Positions 1 through 10,552 of a stretch of DNA of 64,000 nucleotides are shown here, piece after piece. This DNA comes from Turbatrix aceti. Lineage: Eukaryota; Nematoda; Chromadorea; Rhabditida; Panagrolaimidae. The DNA is taken from positions 9,123,246 through 9,187,245 of the forward strand of contig OZ017770.1 of NCBI GenBank assembly GCA_963969345.1, given 5' to 3'. The notes under the pieces are model-generated. The model ran no database searches. It had not been told where the DNA came from and worked only from the letters and a program-made list of their open reading frames with translations. Position 1 is the first letter of the stretch. Each line of letters opens with the position of its first letter. The translations under genes and the position numbers were made by a program.

Positions 1-895
1 AAATTCTAAAACCATTTCAACCCTAATACAAAAAAAAGAATGACCTTTTTTTTGCCGTCACAACTATTTGTTCGAAAACTGCGCAAAATCGCAAGACAAC
101 TTGTCTTTGGATGCGGATGAGAAGGCCCCTGCTGGCTTGCAAGGTATAGAAATGTTCGTGCGCACGCGCAGACGCGGTCGTGCTGCTGCCTGCTCTGCCT
201 GTCCCATACAATAATAGTTTTTGGAATCGTATAAGCCATTATCCCTTATTGTTCGTGTGTGTTTGTGTGTCGTAGTCGCATCCATTGGCATACAAAATAA
301 CGTAAGTAATTCGTTTAAAATTCACGCATGTTATATGTATTTAAATTATTTTGTTCCTCAATAAAAAATATATTATAACTAGTTATGGATCACACGATTG
401 ATTCGATTCATCCATCACAAAACAAGGATTATAAGAAACGGTTATTTTTTGTGTTGTAAATATTAGAAGAAGCGATATTCGATCCTTGTCCGTCTAATAA
501 TTGTACAGCTAGCAGGATAGTGATGTATCTGACGCCAGTATGAAAGCACACGTAGAGACATTCGGGTTTATACTTTATTGTTGACATTGATTTACATGAC
601 TCTCGATGATGATGCGTGCTCACACTGACGGGACGGGACGGGTGAATGAATCACAAATACTATGTATTTAACAAATGCCTAAGTCATAAACTTGTTTTTC
701 GACTGGTTGTTCAAGCATAACTCTGAACCAGTCAATAAAACAGATGTAAGTCAATGTATACAGGTAGTCGGAAGGTATTTATGTTTTCTTTTTTTTCCAG
801 ACAATAAAAAGAATAAAAAAAAATCGGATTATATCTCGAGGGTGAAAAAAAGAAGAATGTAGGTAAACACGGATTTTTTTTTCCTTTTTGGTTGC
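1..895. other. Gene-free flank downstream of the guanylate cyclase
   Basis: I see no supportable gene here. The stretch is AT-rich with poly-T/poly-A tracts and only short chance open frames. It should hold the 3' UTR of the minus-strand guanylate cyclase that ends at 896, but I could not pick a convincing cleavage signal. Confidence 0.5.
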
Positions 896-3818
896 TTACA
901 TAAGCGAACATACTGATGAATCGTTGCTTGATCCGCGAGAAATGCCTGAATCACTGGAATGCGTGTGTGTATTGTTCAATTCTGTTCGCATTTGTCGAAT
1001 CTTATCTCGTGCAAGTTGTAAGCGATTGCCATTTTTATTTCGGAAGATATCGACTATTTTTTGTTGTTTTTTGACTGTTGTTTCCACTTTTGCCCATTCC
1101 TGTAGATCAGATGTTTTCCAAAGTTCGCTGTATTCTCCGTCATTTTTTTCGTCTAAAAATAGGGGTTGTTGATTGATTCATGCTAGGGTGAATAACAAAT
1201 TTATAAACAAAACAGACCGATGCGTTGGATGATTTCATAAATAGATTTTTTTGTATTACGTTCGAGATAGTAACAGCTCATGGCTTGTTTGTTGCCGATA
1301 TTGACGTATCCCTTTGTCGTCATGTCGTAGGCGTCACTCGTCGACCTTGCAACGGCTCTGAAAAAGTAAATTATTTTCCTCTTTTTTAATCAAAAATGAT
1401 AGATCAACTTACAGTTTAACAGCATTAGAAATTAATATTCTTCCGGGTTCAGAACACGATAATAATCGTTTTGTGATAGCAACAGTTTCGCCCATAACAC
1501 CAAATCGAATTTTTCGTATTCCAACTACACCGGCTACTACTGGACCGATATGGATAGCTATTCTAGGCTGAAATCCATATTTTTTTAGCGTATACATAAT
1601 TTTTTTTTATAAAGACTCACCATGATAGGTAATTCAAGTGTAGGCACAGTAATATTTTTTGCTTCAATCATTATGCCTAAGGCCGTATTGACAGCGTGTT
1701 CTACGTAATCCTTTGTAGTCTGTATACCAGAAACAATAAATACAGTATCCATGAATGATAAAACCTTGTAACAACTGTACAAATCAACCATTTTGTCGTA
1801 TACTTTAAATATTTGTGTTACAAGTTGTATGATATCCTTTGGATTGCATTTTATTGCTATGATAGAAAAATGTGGTATATCAATCATCATGCAGGCAACA
1901 TCTGCGTGTTCTTCTGTAATTGATATCCCCTTTGGTGATAGTCATTATGCCAATGGAAGATACTTACTAGCTTCGACGTGTTTGTTTGTTCGTAGCTGAA
2001 TTGCCACTTCTGGGGGAACGTTTTCAAATATCAGCTTATCCGTCTGCCGTTGTCTTTCTTTCAACTCGCCAGCCAAAATTTTCAGGTGACTTACGCTTTC
2101 TGCCAACTTCCGGCTAAAAAAACAGATCTTGTTTTCGGGCCAAAAAAATTAAATTTGTTTAATGAAACTATAGCGTGCAGCTAAACACTCTAAAACAATT
2201 TTTGTGACAAGTCTGTCTTGTCTCTCAAATGAGTGTCAAGTGCTTTTGTTCACTTTTTTTTCTTGAAGCCTACATAAAAATCCATACTTTAACTCCTGTT
2301 GACTGATTCGACTCTGATTAAGCATGATAACATCACGCGTAACTTCGTGCATTTGCATATCCGATAGAAAAACGTTTGATTCAACGAGTTGACGGACAGT
2401 ATTGACATGAAGTGTTCCAACGAATAGAAGGTTATTAGCTCCGTTTACCAAGATCATTTGACCTGTAATGAGTCTGTCAATATGGAATGGGTTAAAAGGA
2501 ACAAGTCAAAAACCCTTGAGTGTAAGTGGTTGAATTCTTGCACTGACGAATCCGCTAGACATGTTTCGTTCAATCGGTCGCTTTGACTTAAATATAAACG
2601 TACAATTGAGGTAGGAGGTAATCGTTCGATAGCTGAGTTGAAACTAAAATTTTCACTTAACAAAATAAATATGTATAATAATTTTTAGGGGTTTGCCAGA
2701 AAAAAAATTTTTTTTTGATTAGAAACAAAATAAAAACCTGTATGTCATCGGGTTGCTGGATTGTAAAAACGTCAGTTAATTTCATGAGCTTTTTCTTGCA
2801 CAATCCAAGTTCACGTTGCAAAAATTCTCCACAGTGTTCGACAATGAGTTGTTTGTTGATACAAAAATGCATGGGAAACATCTTGGCAAAGCACTTTGAC
2901 GACATCATGAGCGGATTTACAGTTGCGTTATCGAGAGTTGAATAATTTATTTTTGGAGTCAGGTATGAGGCATTTTCGAGTCTGTTGGCACTATCCGCGG
3001 ATTCAATGGCAAAGACGACGTGTTCATAGACCAAATTTTGTCTTTTTTCGGTGTTGCATTCCGTCACGTAAATCCTTATGTCTTTGTGAAACAAAAGCTT
3101 GGCAGAAGACTTGACAAGACCCTTTGCCATGGGAAATAGGCCTCGTCGAAGAGAATAATAATGCAATCTGGAACGTCGAAGAGAATATTAATGCAATGAT
3201 TAACAGAAAAATTTTTTTTTTTACCTGAGAGAACCGTCGACATCTGCATCACACTTAAAAGTTGGCCCTTTCATCTCTGCTTGAAATGAAATTTGATCAA
3301 TAAAATAGTGCATGGAGTTCAGATTGTTTAAAAATTCCTGAAAAGGACAACACAAGTTCAGAGGCCCAAAAATGTCCGTCAACAGACGTATAGATTGTTT
3401 GCCATGCATTCGAGAAACTGTTTCCATCCAGTGTCCATGGCGTGACCGATCATCCAGAGTCCAAAAGCTTCGAACGTGTCATCAACTGATTTTTCTGAAA
3501 AAAAAATTTACTTAAAAAAATTGTTTGAAGTTCAAACCTAAGATGTTCGAAATTGCTCGGACAATCTTAAACGTCTGTTCATCGGGATAATTTTTCTTTG
3601 GATCGTATTCTTCTGACGGATCTAATCCTGCGATTTTCCTAAAAAAAATAGGATTCATTTATTTTCAAATAAATCAATGGCTCAAACTTACATGACTTTT
3701 TCCCACGTCGCCTGGCCGTGCTGGAATACGACCATATCCCTTATGCTGAGATTTATATACCCAAGCTTCAAAAAATTTAATTAGTATCAAAAAAAAGTGT
3801 AGTAAAAAACCTTACCAT
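896..3818 (-). CDS. Soluble guanylate cyclase-like protein (H-NOX, HNOBA, cyclase domain)
   Basis: This multi-exon gene resembles the gas-sensing soluble guanylate cyclases (nematode GCY-31 to GCY-37 group). Exon 1 is only the ATG (3816-3818), followed by a GTAAGG donor. Exon 2 then reads LGYINLSIRDMVVF, the H-NOX start. The heme-ligand His region FLNNLNSMHYFIDQ and the heme propionate motif Y-x-S-x-R (HYYSLRRGL) are present. The HNOBA domain includes LTLKGQMILVNGANNLLFVGT and a helical linker (LAGELKERQRQTDKL). The cyclase domain (about 1210-1960) keeps both metal Asp positions (MMIDIPHFS; SFMDTVFIVSG). It lacks the substrate Glu (KVLSFMD instead of KVETIGD), the Cys (IRFGVMGETV instead of PRYCLFGDTV) and the catalytic Asn (TVAITKR). 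A last exon adds an acidic/Ser-rich tail ending at 896. The sensor family is secure. GTP cyclase activity is doubtful, and the protein may act only in a heterodimer. Confidence 0.85.
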
Positions 3819-4239
3819 CTTGATATCTATACAAATGTTTTAACATCAATGTAGCGGCATAAAAAGGGGAAATAATTTTGTGGGGGGCCTATAAAACGGC
3901 ACATGTCACCGACATTCACGCCGTGCAAATTTACATTTATCATTTTTAATTCTGGCACGCAATCGTCTGTCGAGTCCCCTAAATTTTTGCGTGTTGCCAT
4001 CGACAAGCGTCAATGAATCCAGTAAAATGGTCCCGCGTTATTAGCGAATATTATTATAAGCGCGACATATTTTAAATATCTTTCGTCCCTAGTATATTCA
4101 TTCTTTGCTCGGACGAAAACACTATTTTTTTCTTCACACATTTGGCAGGCAGTGAGGTGTCGCAGGAAAGCAACAACGTTCATTCAATGCTTAGATTATA
4201 TTAATTACACGTAACTTCAACGTAAAACAAATACATCTA
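3819..4239. other. Intergenic spacer between the guanylate cyclase and ERp44
   Basis: Both flanking genes are on the minus strand. The spacer should hold the guanylate cyclase upstream region and the ERp44 3' end. I see no coding segment and no clear motif. Confidence 0.4.
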
Positions 4240-5732
4240 CTATAATTCTGTCTTTTGGAGGAAGGAGTAACGCTTGTCAGAGGGCTTGAGCTCTTTGAAG
4301 ATGGAAGACTTGGGCGTTGTGTCATCGAGGGGCACAGCGGCAGGTGGCTGCGCTTCGCCAGACTTGGGTGCATCGTCGCCCTGGAGCTGTTCGATGGCCA
4401 GCTTTTGTAGCTCGGCTACACGTTGATCGAGTGTCTCGTGGAATTCCTTGTGAAGCTTGCCCGAGTGCAAATCCAGAACAAACTACAAAATGAAACGTGT
4501 TAAAAAATTCTGACTAAAAAGCTTTGGACGTCATACCTGACGCAGTTTGCCAGGCTGGTCCAACTCTTCCATATTTGGAAACAGAAACATGTGCTGGAAT
4601 GAATCGATAGCGAGAACCGGCAAATCCTTGGAAGTCTTGCCCAGGTGCCGTAGCGGGTGGGCAAATTTGTGACCGTCGGCGAGGAGTGCGTTGACGGAAG
4701 CTTTTTGGTCGTACAACTCGCGAATAACCTGAAAATCAGAAAAAAACATGCAAGCTAACATTCAAAAAAATAAAACCTACAAGTTCGGTGAAGATCCGAT
4801 CGCCTTCCTTGTCTTTGGGATCGCGGAAGAAGATGAGGAATGGCAGACCCTCTTCGGTGAGTTCTTCGACGTTCTCAAACGTAACCTCACGTACAACAGG
4901 AATGCACTTGTCAGTGAGCCATTGCTTGACAAATTCGTAGTCAGCAAAGTTTCCGGAAAACTTTTGCTCGTCATCGGTACCGGGATCGCGGAAGAGAATG
5001 GAGTTTTCCGCAAGACCTTCGATTGCTTTACCCGTGGCGGAATAGAACACGCAGTCTTCGCGGAGGAGAGCTGCGATTTTCTGCAAACAGAACGATTTTT
5101 CTATCGCACAAAAAAAGTTTGTGTGCGACCTACCAAAAAGGTGGAATACTCCTCGGAATTGCGATTCGGATAGTAGCCAATGACATTTCGCTTTTCGCGA
5201 TCCAACGAAGCGTGGAGGTAATCGAGATCTGGGAAATCAATAATGGCAGTTTTGAGTTGTTCGTCGACAAATTGCATGAGTGCTTCCACCGATCGAGTTG
5301 ACCTGGAAAACAGGGATTTTTATAAAACATCCCTACACGCATAAAAACCAACCGATATTCCTTGCTGATCAATTCACCATTGATGAATACCTTCATCGTC
5401 GGATACTTGTTAACAAAATACTTGTCCGCTACATCGGCATTCTGAACGCTGTCGACGATGGCCCAGGAGACAGGCGTACCGGGTCTATCTTTCGCCCATG
5501 TCGAGGCGGCAAGCTCCCAGATTGGCTTCAATCGGCGGCTGAACGGACACCAATCTGCGCAGAAAGCGACGAATACAACCTGCAAACCACAATAAAGTCC
5601 ATTGAAACGGAAAAGGCATTATCCTACCTGAGCACCTTTGAGCACAGTGTCAAGATTGTCCTTGGTCAGGTATACCACGTCGGCAGAGACTAGAGAGACG
5701 AAAACCAGGATAATAAATAAAATCTGTTGCAT
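4240..5732 (-). CDS. ERP44: ERp44-like thioredoxin-family ER chaperone
   Basis: ERp44 retains and retrieves client proteins in the early secretory pathway through mixed disulfides formed by a single-cysteine thioredoxin site. The ATG at 5730-5732 starts a clear signal peptide (MQQILFIILVFVSLVSA). The first thioredoxin domain has FCADWCPFSRRLKP, corresponding to the ERp44 CRFS site, then NKYPTMKVFINGE with the cis-Pro. Two further thioredoxin-like domains follow across six or so exons. The tail after an acidic/Pro-rich stretch ends in KTEL, a KDEL-type retrieval signal (vertebrate ERp44 has RDEL). The length of about 400 residues equals the family norm. An extra Cys lies three residues before the active-site Cys, and the Cys of the vertebrate segment DCDQ is a Ser here (DSVQ). 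The identification is strong. Confidence 0.9.
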
Positions 5733-6955
5733 TTCCCTCGTCTGCGTTTCGTCGAGCTGGATTGTATGAGAAACTAAAATACAACAAAGCTGATGACTTT
5801 TTTTTTCCAGGGGGAAGGAAACTGGGTTACGAAGGTGAATGAACAGAACCACGCACAAGAAGGAAAGCATAAACGCATCACGCAAACTTCAAAAGAAGCA
5901 CGAAAAAGAAAACAAGGCGTTCTTGCACGCAAGAACATTCACGCGGCGATCGCCAAGACTTTGGAAAATAATGGAGAAACCGATAAACTTCCTCTGCAGA
6001 ATTCGATTGAGGAGTGATTAAAAATTCAAAAAACATCATGAGAACTTTTTGCCTGTGCAACTAAAGGCTTATAATGGGAATTTGAATAGCAAGGAACGAC
6101 TCCGTGAATTCATAGCCAAGATTTAACAACATCTAGACCATTTTTCCTGCGTTACTAAAAACTATTCTCAGTGACACATTGACGTGAGTTGTAAGGGTTG
6201 AGTATAAAATCAATGACGGTCAACGTTTGTACAAAATCGAGAGAAGGATGGACGCACACGCGATCAATTGACCGACTTTTCTTTTCCGCGCACTGCGTAG
6301 GCCGGCAGCGGTGGTGTATGCGTACGACGCGTACTACGTTGTTGTGAGTTAGAGAGATCAAAAGAAGCTGGTACTAGTCGTAGGTGCGTTGTTGTCCGTC
6401 AGGCATGTTTGATAGTAGTGACGTGAGATCGGTCAGTTGGATCCCCCTCCCCCAAGATGGACTGTTTTGTTACACGTTCCCGCAAGATTGATGCTTGCTT
6501 CTTTCTTGCTGGAATTGATTGACTCCACCTGAATAAACTTTGTCCTCTGACGGAAAGGGAAAAAAATCATTTTTTTCCGGTTATTATCATTCTGCACGAG
6601 GAATATAAAAGGCAACAATTGAGCGTCAAACATCAGCGTGCAATAAACACCTGTTTCATGAGTTAGCATTTTAAAAAAGGACACATAACAATCGCCCACG
6701 TGGAAAAATGACATCAATCAAAACAAGAAATACCTTAAATTCCTGTTTATTCAAAAAGGAAGGTGAATGGACGGGACGCATTCTGTAGTGTTGGCTTCAA
6801 TGAAATGATATTTTATTGTTTTCCATAATGATGATAACCCGCCTCCCTGCTGGTATAATACCATTGATCCCCATCTTACACATTGATTATATGAGATTAC
6901 TATTCGATTGAATGCTTCACCGACGACGACAACGTTTACTCATTTTTGGGAAATA
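5733..6955. other. Divergent intergenic region (ERp44 / nucleoside transporter)
   Basis: The spacer of 1.2 kb separates two genes that point away from each other and presumably contains both promoters. Only short, low-quality open frames are visible, and I see no motif that I can name. Confidence 0.4.
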
Positions 6956-9133
6956 ATGATGGCCACAAATGGTCGGTTATCACAAGTCGTCAAAGTGTTA
7001 TCACAGCAATGGAACAGGTACCGAAGGTTTGTTTAACAATTTTTTTAATCGTTGTTATGTATTAAAATACATAATAACAGCATAATAACAAAAAAAATTT
7101 TTACAGCCTGGTTCGAAGGATTTTACTCGTCGCCCTTATAATAATCTTTCACGTATACGTTGTATTTGCGATATTGTATAGCTTTAAAAAATCTATACCG
7201 GTGGTTGTATTTCTATCCTTTGCCTACATATGGGTAGTATACAGAATTATAAATTATTTAATTGATAATTATTTTGAAAAAAAATGGAAAAAATTTTGCA
7301 ATGTGGTAGAAAAAATTTATTACTACGAATTTTACTTCCTACCCGTATTTCAATGGTTGGTTTTTGTTTACGAGTTTCTCAGATCATTAATTATTATGAG
7401 AAAAAAATTTAGTGGGATTCTGATTGTTTTGGTAGCCGGTTTTGCAGTTTGGCTTATTCAAGACGTCAAACCAGGACACACAATTCGGTACCGATCTCTG
7501 TTGGCATTAATTATGTTTTTGGCCATTGCATTTCTAATTTCCGCAAATCCAGCGAGGGTATTGTTTTTATTGCCTGGTGAAAAAAAAATTTACAGTACTT
7601 TTTTGTAAGGTAAAATGGAAACCAGTCTTTGGTGGAATTTGTCTACAATTTGTTTTTGCATTTTGTGTGTTACGATGGGAAACTGGCAATCAGGCATTCA
7701 GCTGGTTTGCAAATCAGGTAATAACTCTTTCTTTAACTGAAAAGTCGTTGAAAATTTTTGTATAGGTCGTGACGTTTCTTGACTACTCCCGTAATGGAAC
7801 TGAACTCGTCTACGGCTTCGCAGCCGATCCTCCGTCAATCTGTGGCATGAGTCCTGTCTTCATTTTTTCATCTTTACAAATTATCATTTATTTTGGATCT
7901 GTCGTGGCTGTTCTGTATTATTACGGCATTATCCAGGTTATTTTATCCCAAATTGCCTGGATCATGCAGCATACAATTGGTACAACTGCAGCCGAAAGCC
8001 TCAACGCTGCAGCCTGTATTTTTCTTGGACAAACAGAGGCTGCAATTTTAATTGAACCATCGTTAGCAACGATGACAGAAAGCGAAATTCATTCTGTTAT
8101 GACAGCCGGTTTTGCTTGCATTGCTGGATCACTTTTTTCAGCCTACATATCATTTGGTGTACGTGCTTGAAAGAATGATGACAAATTATAACATTGCTGA
8201 CACAGACATGAGCTTATAGGCATGCCCGACTTATCTCATGTCGGCTACCGTCATGTCTGCAGCGGTATCACTCGCTGTCTCCAAGATTATATACCCAGAG
8301 GTGCAGCGATCAAAGCAAAAGGACATGAAAAGCTTTAAATTCGCTGAAAGGTGGACAGTACTTTTATGACGTACTGATAATAGTCATCATTAAATTCCAG
8401 AGATTACAACAGCGTCTTAGAATGCCTAAGTTCAGGTGCTGTGCATTCTGCAAAATTTGTAGGCGCCATAGCTGCAAACTTGATCGTTTTTACAGCGCTC
8501 TTGGCACTGGCAAACAAGTGTGCAGGATTCTTCGGAACGTTGGTTGGCTTTGATGATTGGAGTTTCAATGTAATATTTTTTATCTTCCCAAAGAAAAAAG
8601 TTTAAGTGGTCAAACTTCAGAAACTCATTGGATACTGCTTTTTTCCTCTGGCCTATGTTATGGGCGTGTCAGAAGCCACAAATGAAGAAACAGTGATCAA
8701 AGAAACGCTACTGGTAGCCGAGCTGATGGGCATCAAGACGTTCTTGAACGAGTTTATTGCATACCAGGAACTTATGGCTATGAAAGCAGACGGAAGACTA
8801 ACATCGGTTTGTACATATTTAGTATACAACTTTTGTCAAACTTACAAGAAAATGTTTTTTTAGCCCCGATCAATTATGATCGCAACCTACGCTTTGTGTG
8901 GATTTTCGAACATTGCAACCATTGGCTCACAAATTGGAATTCTATCAGCCATGTGTCCTCAAAGAAAAAAGGTCTTTGTAAAAGTTGTCGTCAGAGCACT
9001 AATCGCCGGTTCTATCTCCTGCTTCATGACCGCGAGTGTCGCCGGTCTTCTGGTCAGTGATCCGGTCACTTGCAATTCAAGACTGGCGTCTCATTGTTTT
9101 AATCCCGAAATTTTTAATAGTACTTTTGGTTGA
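6956..9133 (+). CDS. Concentrative nucleoside transporter (CNT/SLC28 family)
   Basis: CNT proteins move nucleosides into cells against a gradient, driven by Na+ or H+. A short first exon (MMATNGRLSQ, ATG at 6956) is followed by a hydrophobic N-terminal part. The CNT core then reads KWKPVFGGICLQFVF, TFLDYSRNGTELVYGF, FLGQTEAAILIEPS, MTESEIHSVMTAGFACIAGS, NEFIAYQELM and IATYALCGFSNIATIGSQIG, all in family order. There are about eight exons with small introns. The junction near 8580-8606 is uncertain because the obvious donor (AAT|GTAATA) and acceptor do not give a clean phase. The family consensus GQTEAPLL is GQTEAAIL here. The first roughly 100 residues are less conserved and rich in Tyr/Phe/Lys. 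It ends with a cysteine-bearing tail (SHCFNPEIFNSTFG). The family is certain, but the nucleoside preference cannot be read. Confidence 0.9.
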
Positions 9134-9389
9134 TTTATGCATAAAAAAACATTTTTTTGTACACTTTTTGAGTCGATATGAATCATATTTATAACACATC
9201 AAGACACATTTTCCGTTGATGATTGACAGGAAGAAGAATTGATAAAAAAAAATACCACGTGTGGAATTATAGATTAATGCCTAATCCAAAGCAAGCACGT
9301 ATGTATGTAGTGGTGATAAGCATTGTACACGTAAAAAAAGAGCAAAAGTTTATTCAATGAAGTATTTATTTTTTTCCATTTTTTTCCAA
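9134..9389. other. 3' flank of the nucleoside transporter
   Basis: AT-rich, with no coding potential seen. It presumably contains the transporter 3' UTR. Confidence 0.4.
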
Positions 9390-9715
9390 GTTGTTTGTTC
9401 GCGAACAAATTTCTCTTAATTTTTTTGTTCGTGTTTGTTCGCAAACAAATCAAAATTTTTCAAGCATATGAAATGAACAAAAATCCAGGAAAAATTATAG
9501 TCAAAATCAACGTTATTTGACAAAAAAAGGGGGACTCCCCAAATTTATGTTTTTTTACTCAGAAGAACAAAATTTAGGAAAATATATGAAAATAAACTGT
9601 TCGATGTTCGTTCGTGTTCGTTCGCAAACGAGGTCAAAATTGTTCGCGTCAGTTCGATTTTTCGAAAGATTTTGAAAAATTGTTCGTGTTTGTTCGCGAA
9701 CAAAAAAAACGGGCG
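9390..9715. repeat. Dispersed copies of a GTTCGCGAACAA-type palindromic motif
   Basis: Variants of TTTGTTCGCGAACAAA and TGTTCGTGTTTGTTCGC recur at about 9398-9412, 9427-9450, 9598-9630, 9638-9655 and 9677-9702. Several are near-perfect palindromes (TTGTTCGCGAACAA). The field directly precedes the G-rich array and looks like a degenerate repeat-element remnant. The copy count and coordinates are by eye. Confidence 0.6.
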
Positions 9716-9819
9716 GTTCGCTAAACCCTGGTCCCAACCCTTCGAATATGTATATATACACAGTATTTGCAGTATTTTTTATTTATCAATAAATACGCGG
9801 CGATAAGTAACGGTATCCA

Positions 9820-10240
9820 GGTGTGGGGGGGGGGGCGTGACGGGGGCGGGGCGGAGACCTCTCCCCGCCCCCCCTCCGTCCCTTCCAAAATTGGGGGCGG
9901 AGGAACGAAAAGGGGGGCGGAGAGAGGGGGGGGCTCCTTTCCGCCCCCCCTCCGTCCCTTCCTAGATTGGGGGCGGAGGAACGAAGAGGGGGGCGGAGAG
10001 TGAGGGGGGGGCTGAGGGGTACCCGTCTGCCACGGCGAAGGGGGGAGGGGGAATAGGAGGGGGCAGGGGACCCCCTCTCCGCCCCACCACTGTCCCTTCC
10101 TAGATTGGAAGCGGAGGAACAGAGAGAGGGGCGGAGAGCTGGGAGGAGGCAGGGGGGGGGCCCTCTCCGCCCCTCCTCCGTCCCTTCCTAGATTTGGGGC
10201 GGAGGAACGAAAAAAGGGGCGGAGAAATCGGAGGGGGAAG
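9820..10240. repeat. G/C-rich self-complementary tandem repeat array
   Basis: About four copies of a unit of roughly 62-66 bp occur near 9861-9925, 9938-10000, 10073-10138 and 10160-10226. Each contains CTCCGTCCCTTCC, then a TAGATTG-like centre, GGGGGCGGAGGAACG and GGGGCGGAG. The left side (CTCCGCCCC) is the reverse complement of the right side (GGGGCGGAG), so each unit can fold into a hairpin. Long G runs also suit G-quadruplexes. The composition is unlike the AT-rich surroundings. Confidence 0.8.
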
Positions 10241-10349
10241 CAAATAAAAATTTACTCTAAATCCATGGGCGCAGAAAGGCTCAGGATTGAAGCCGTTCTG
10301 GTCCGTTGTTCGTCGCAAAGGACCTCGATGGCAGGCAGGAACGCCTTGC

Positions 10350-10546
10350 TCAGCTTGCGTTGTCGACGGTCTCTGCGTGATCATCAGCGTGGTGTAGAAG
10401 ATCAACTGAAAAAAACAAAAAAAATGGTATAAAATCGAATTTGTACATAAAACATTAACAAACCATAAAGTACGGCTTTTTTACTGTCGCCAAACCAGTT
10501 GTTAAATAACATTGATGCGTAAGAACAACGCACGGGCAAGAATGAA
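10350..10546 (-). CDS. Possible small two-exon coding segment
   Basis: Reading the minus strand, an exon at 10546-10464 follows TTTTTATTTTTAG and ends at a GTTTGT donor. A second exon (10405-10350) follows GTTTTTTTCAG. Joined in phase they read MLFNNWFGDSKKAVLY, then VDLLHHADDHAETVDNAS and a stop. The splice sites and amino-acid composition look like a real gene 3' end, but no upstream exon was found and the product is not recognised. It could equally be a relic next to the repeat array. Confidence 0.25.
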
Positions 10547-10552
10547 CTAAAA

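Noticed and set aside
10100..10405. 101-codon minus-strand open frame with a Pro/Arg-rich end
   Set aside because: The Pro/Arg-rich half is just the G-rich repeat array read on the other strand. The alternative frame with splice sites is more gene-like.
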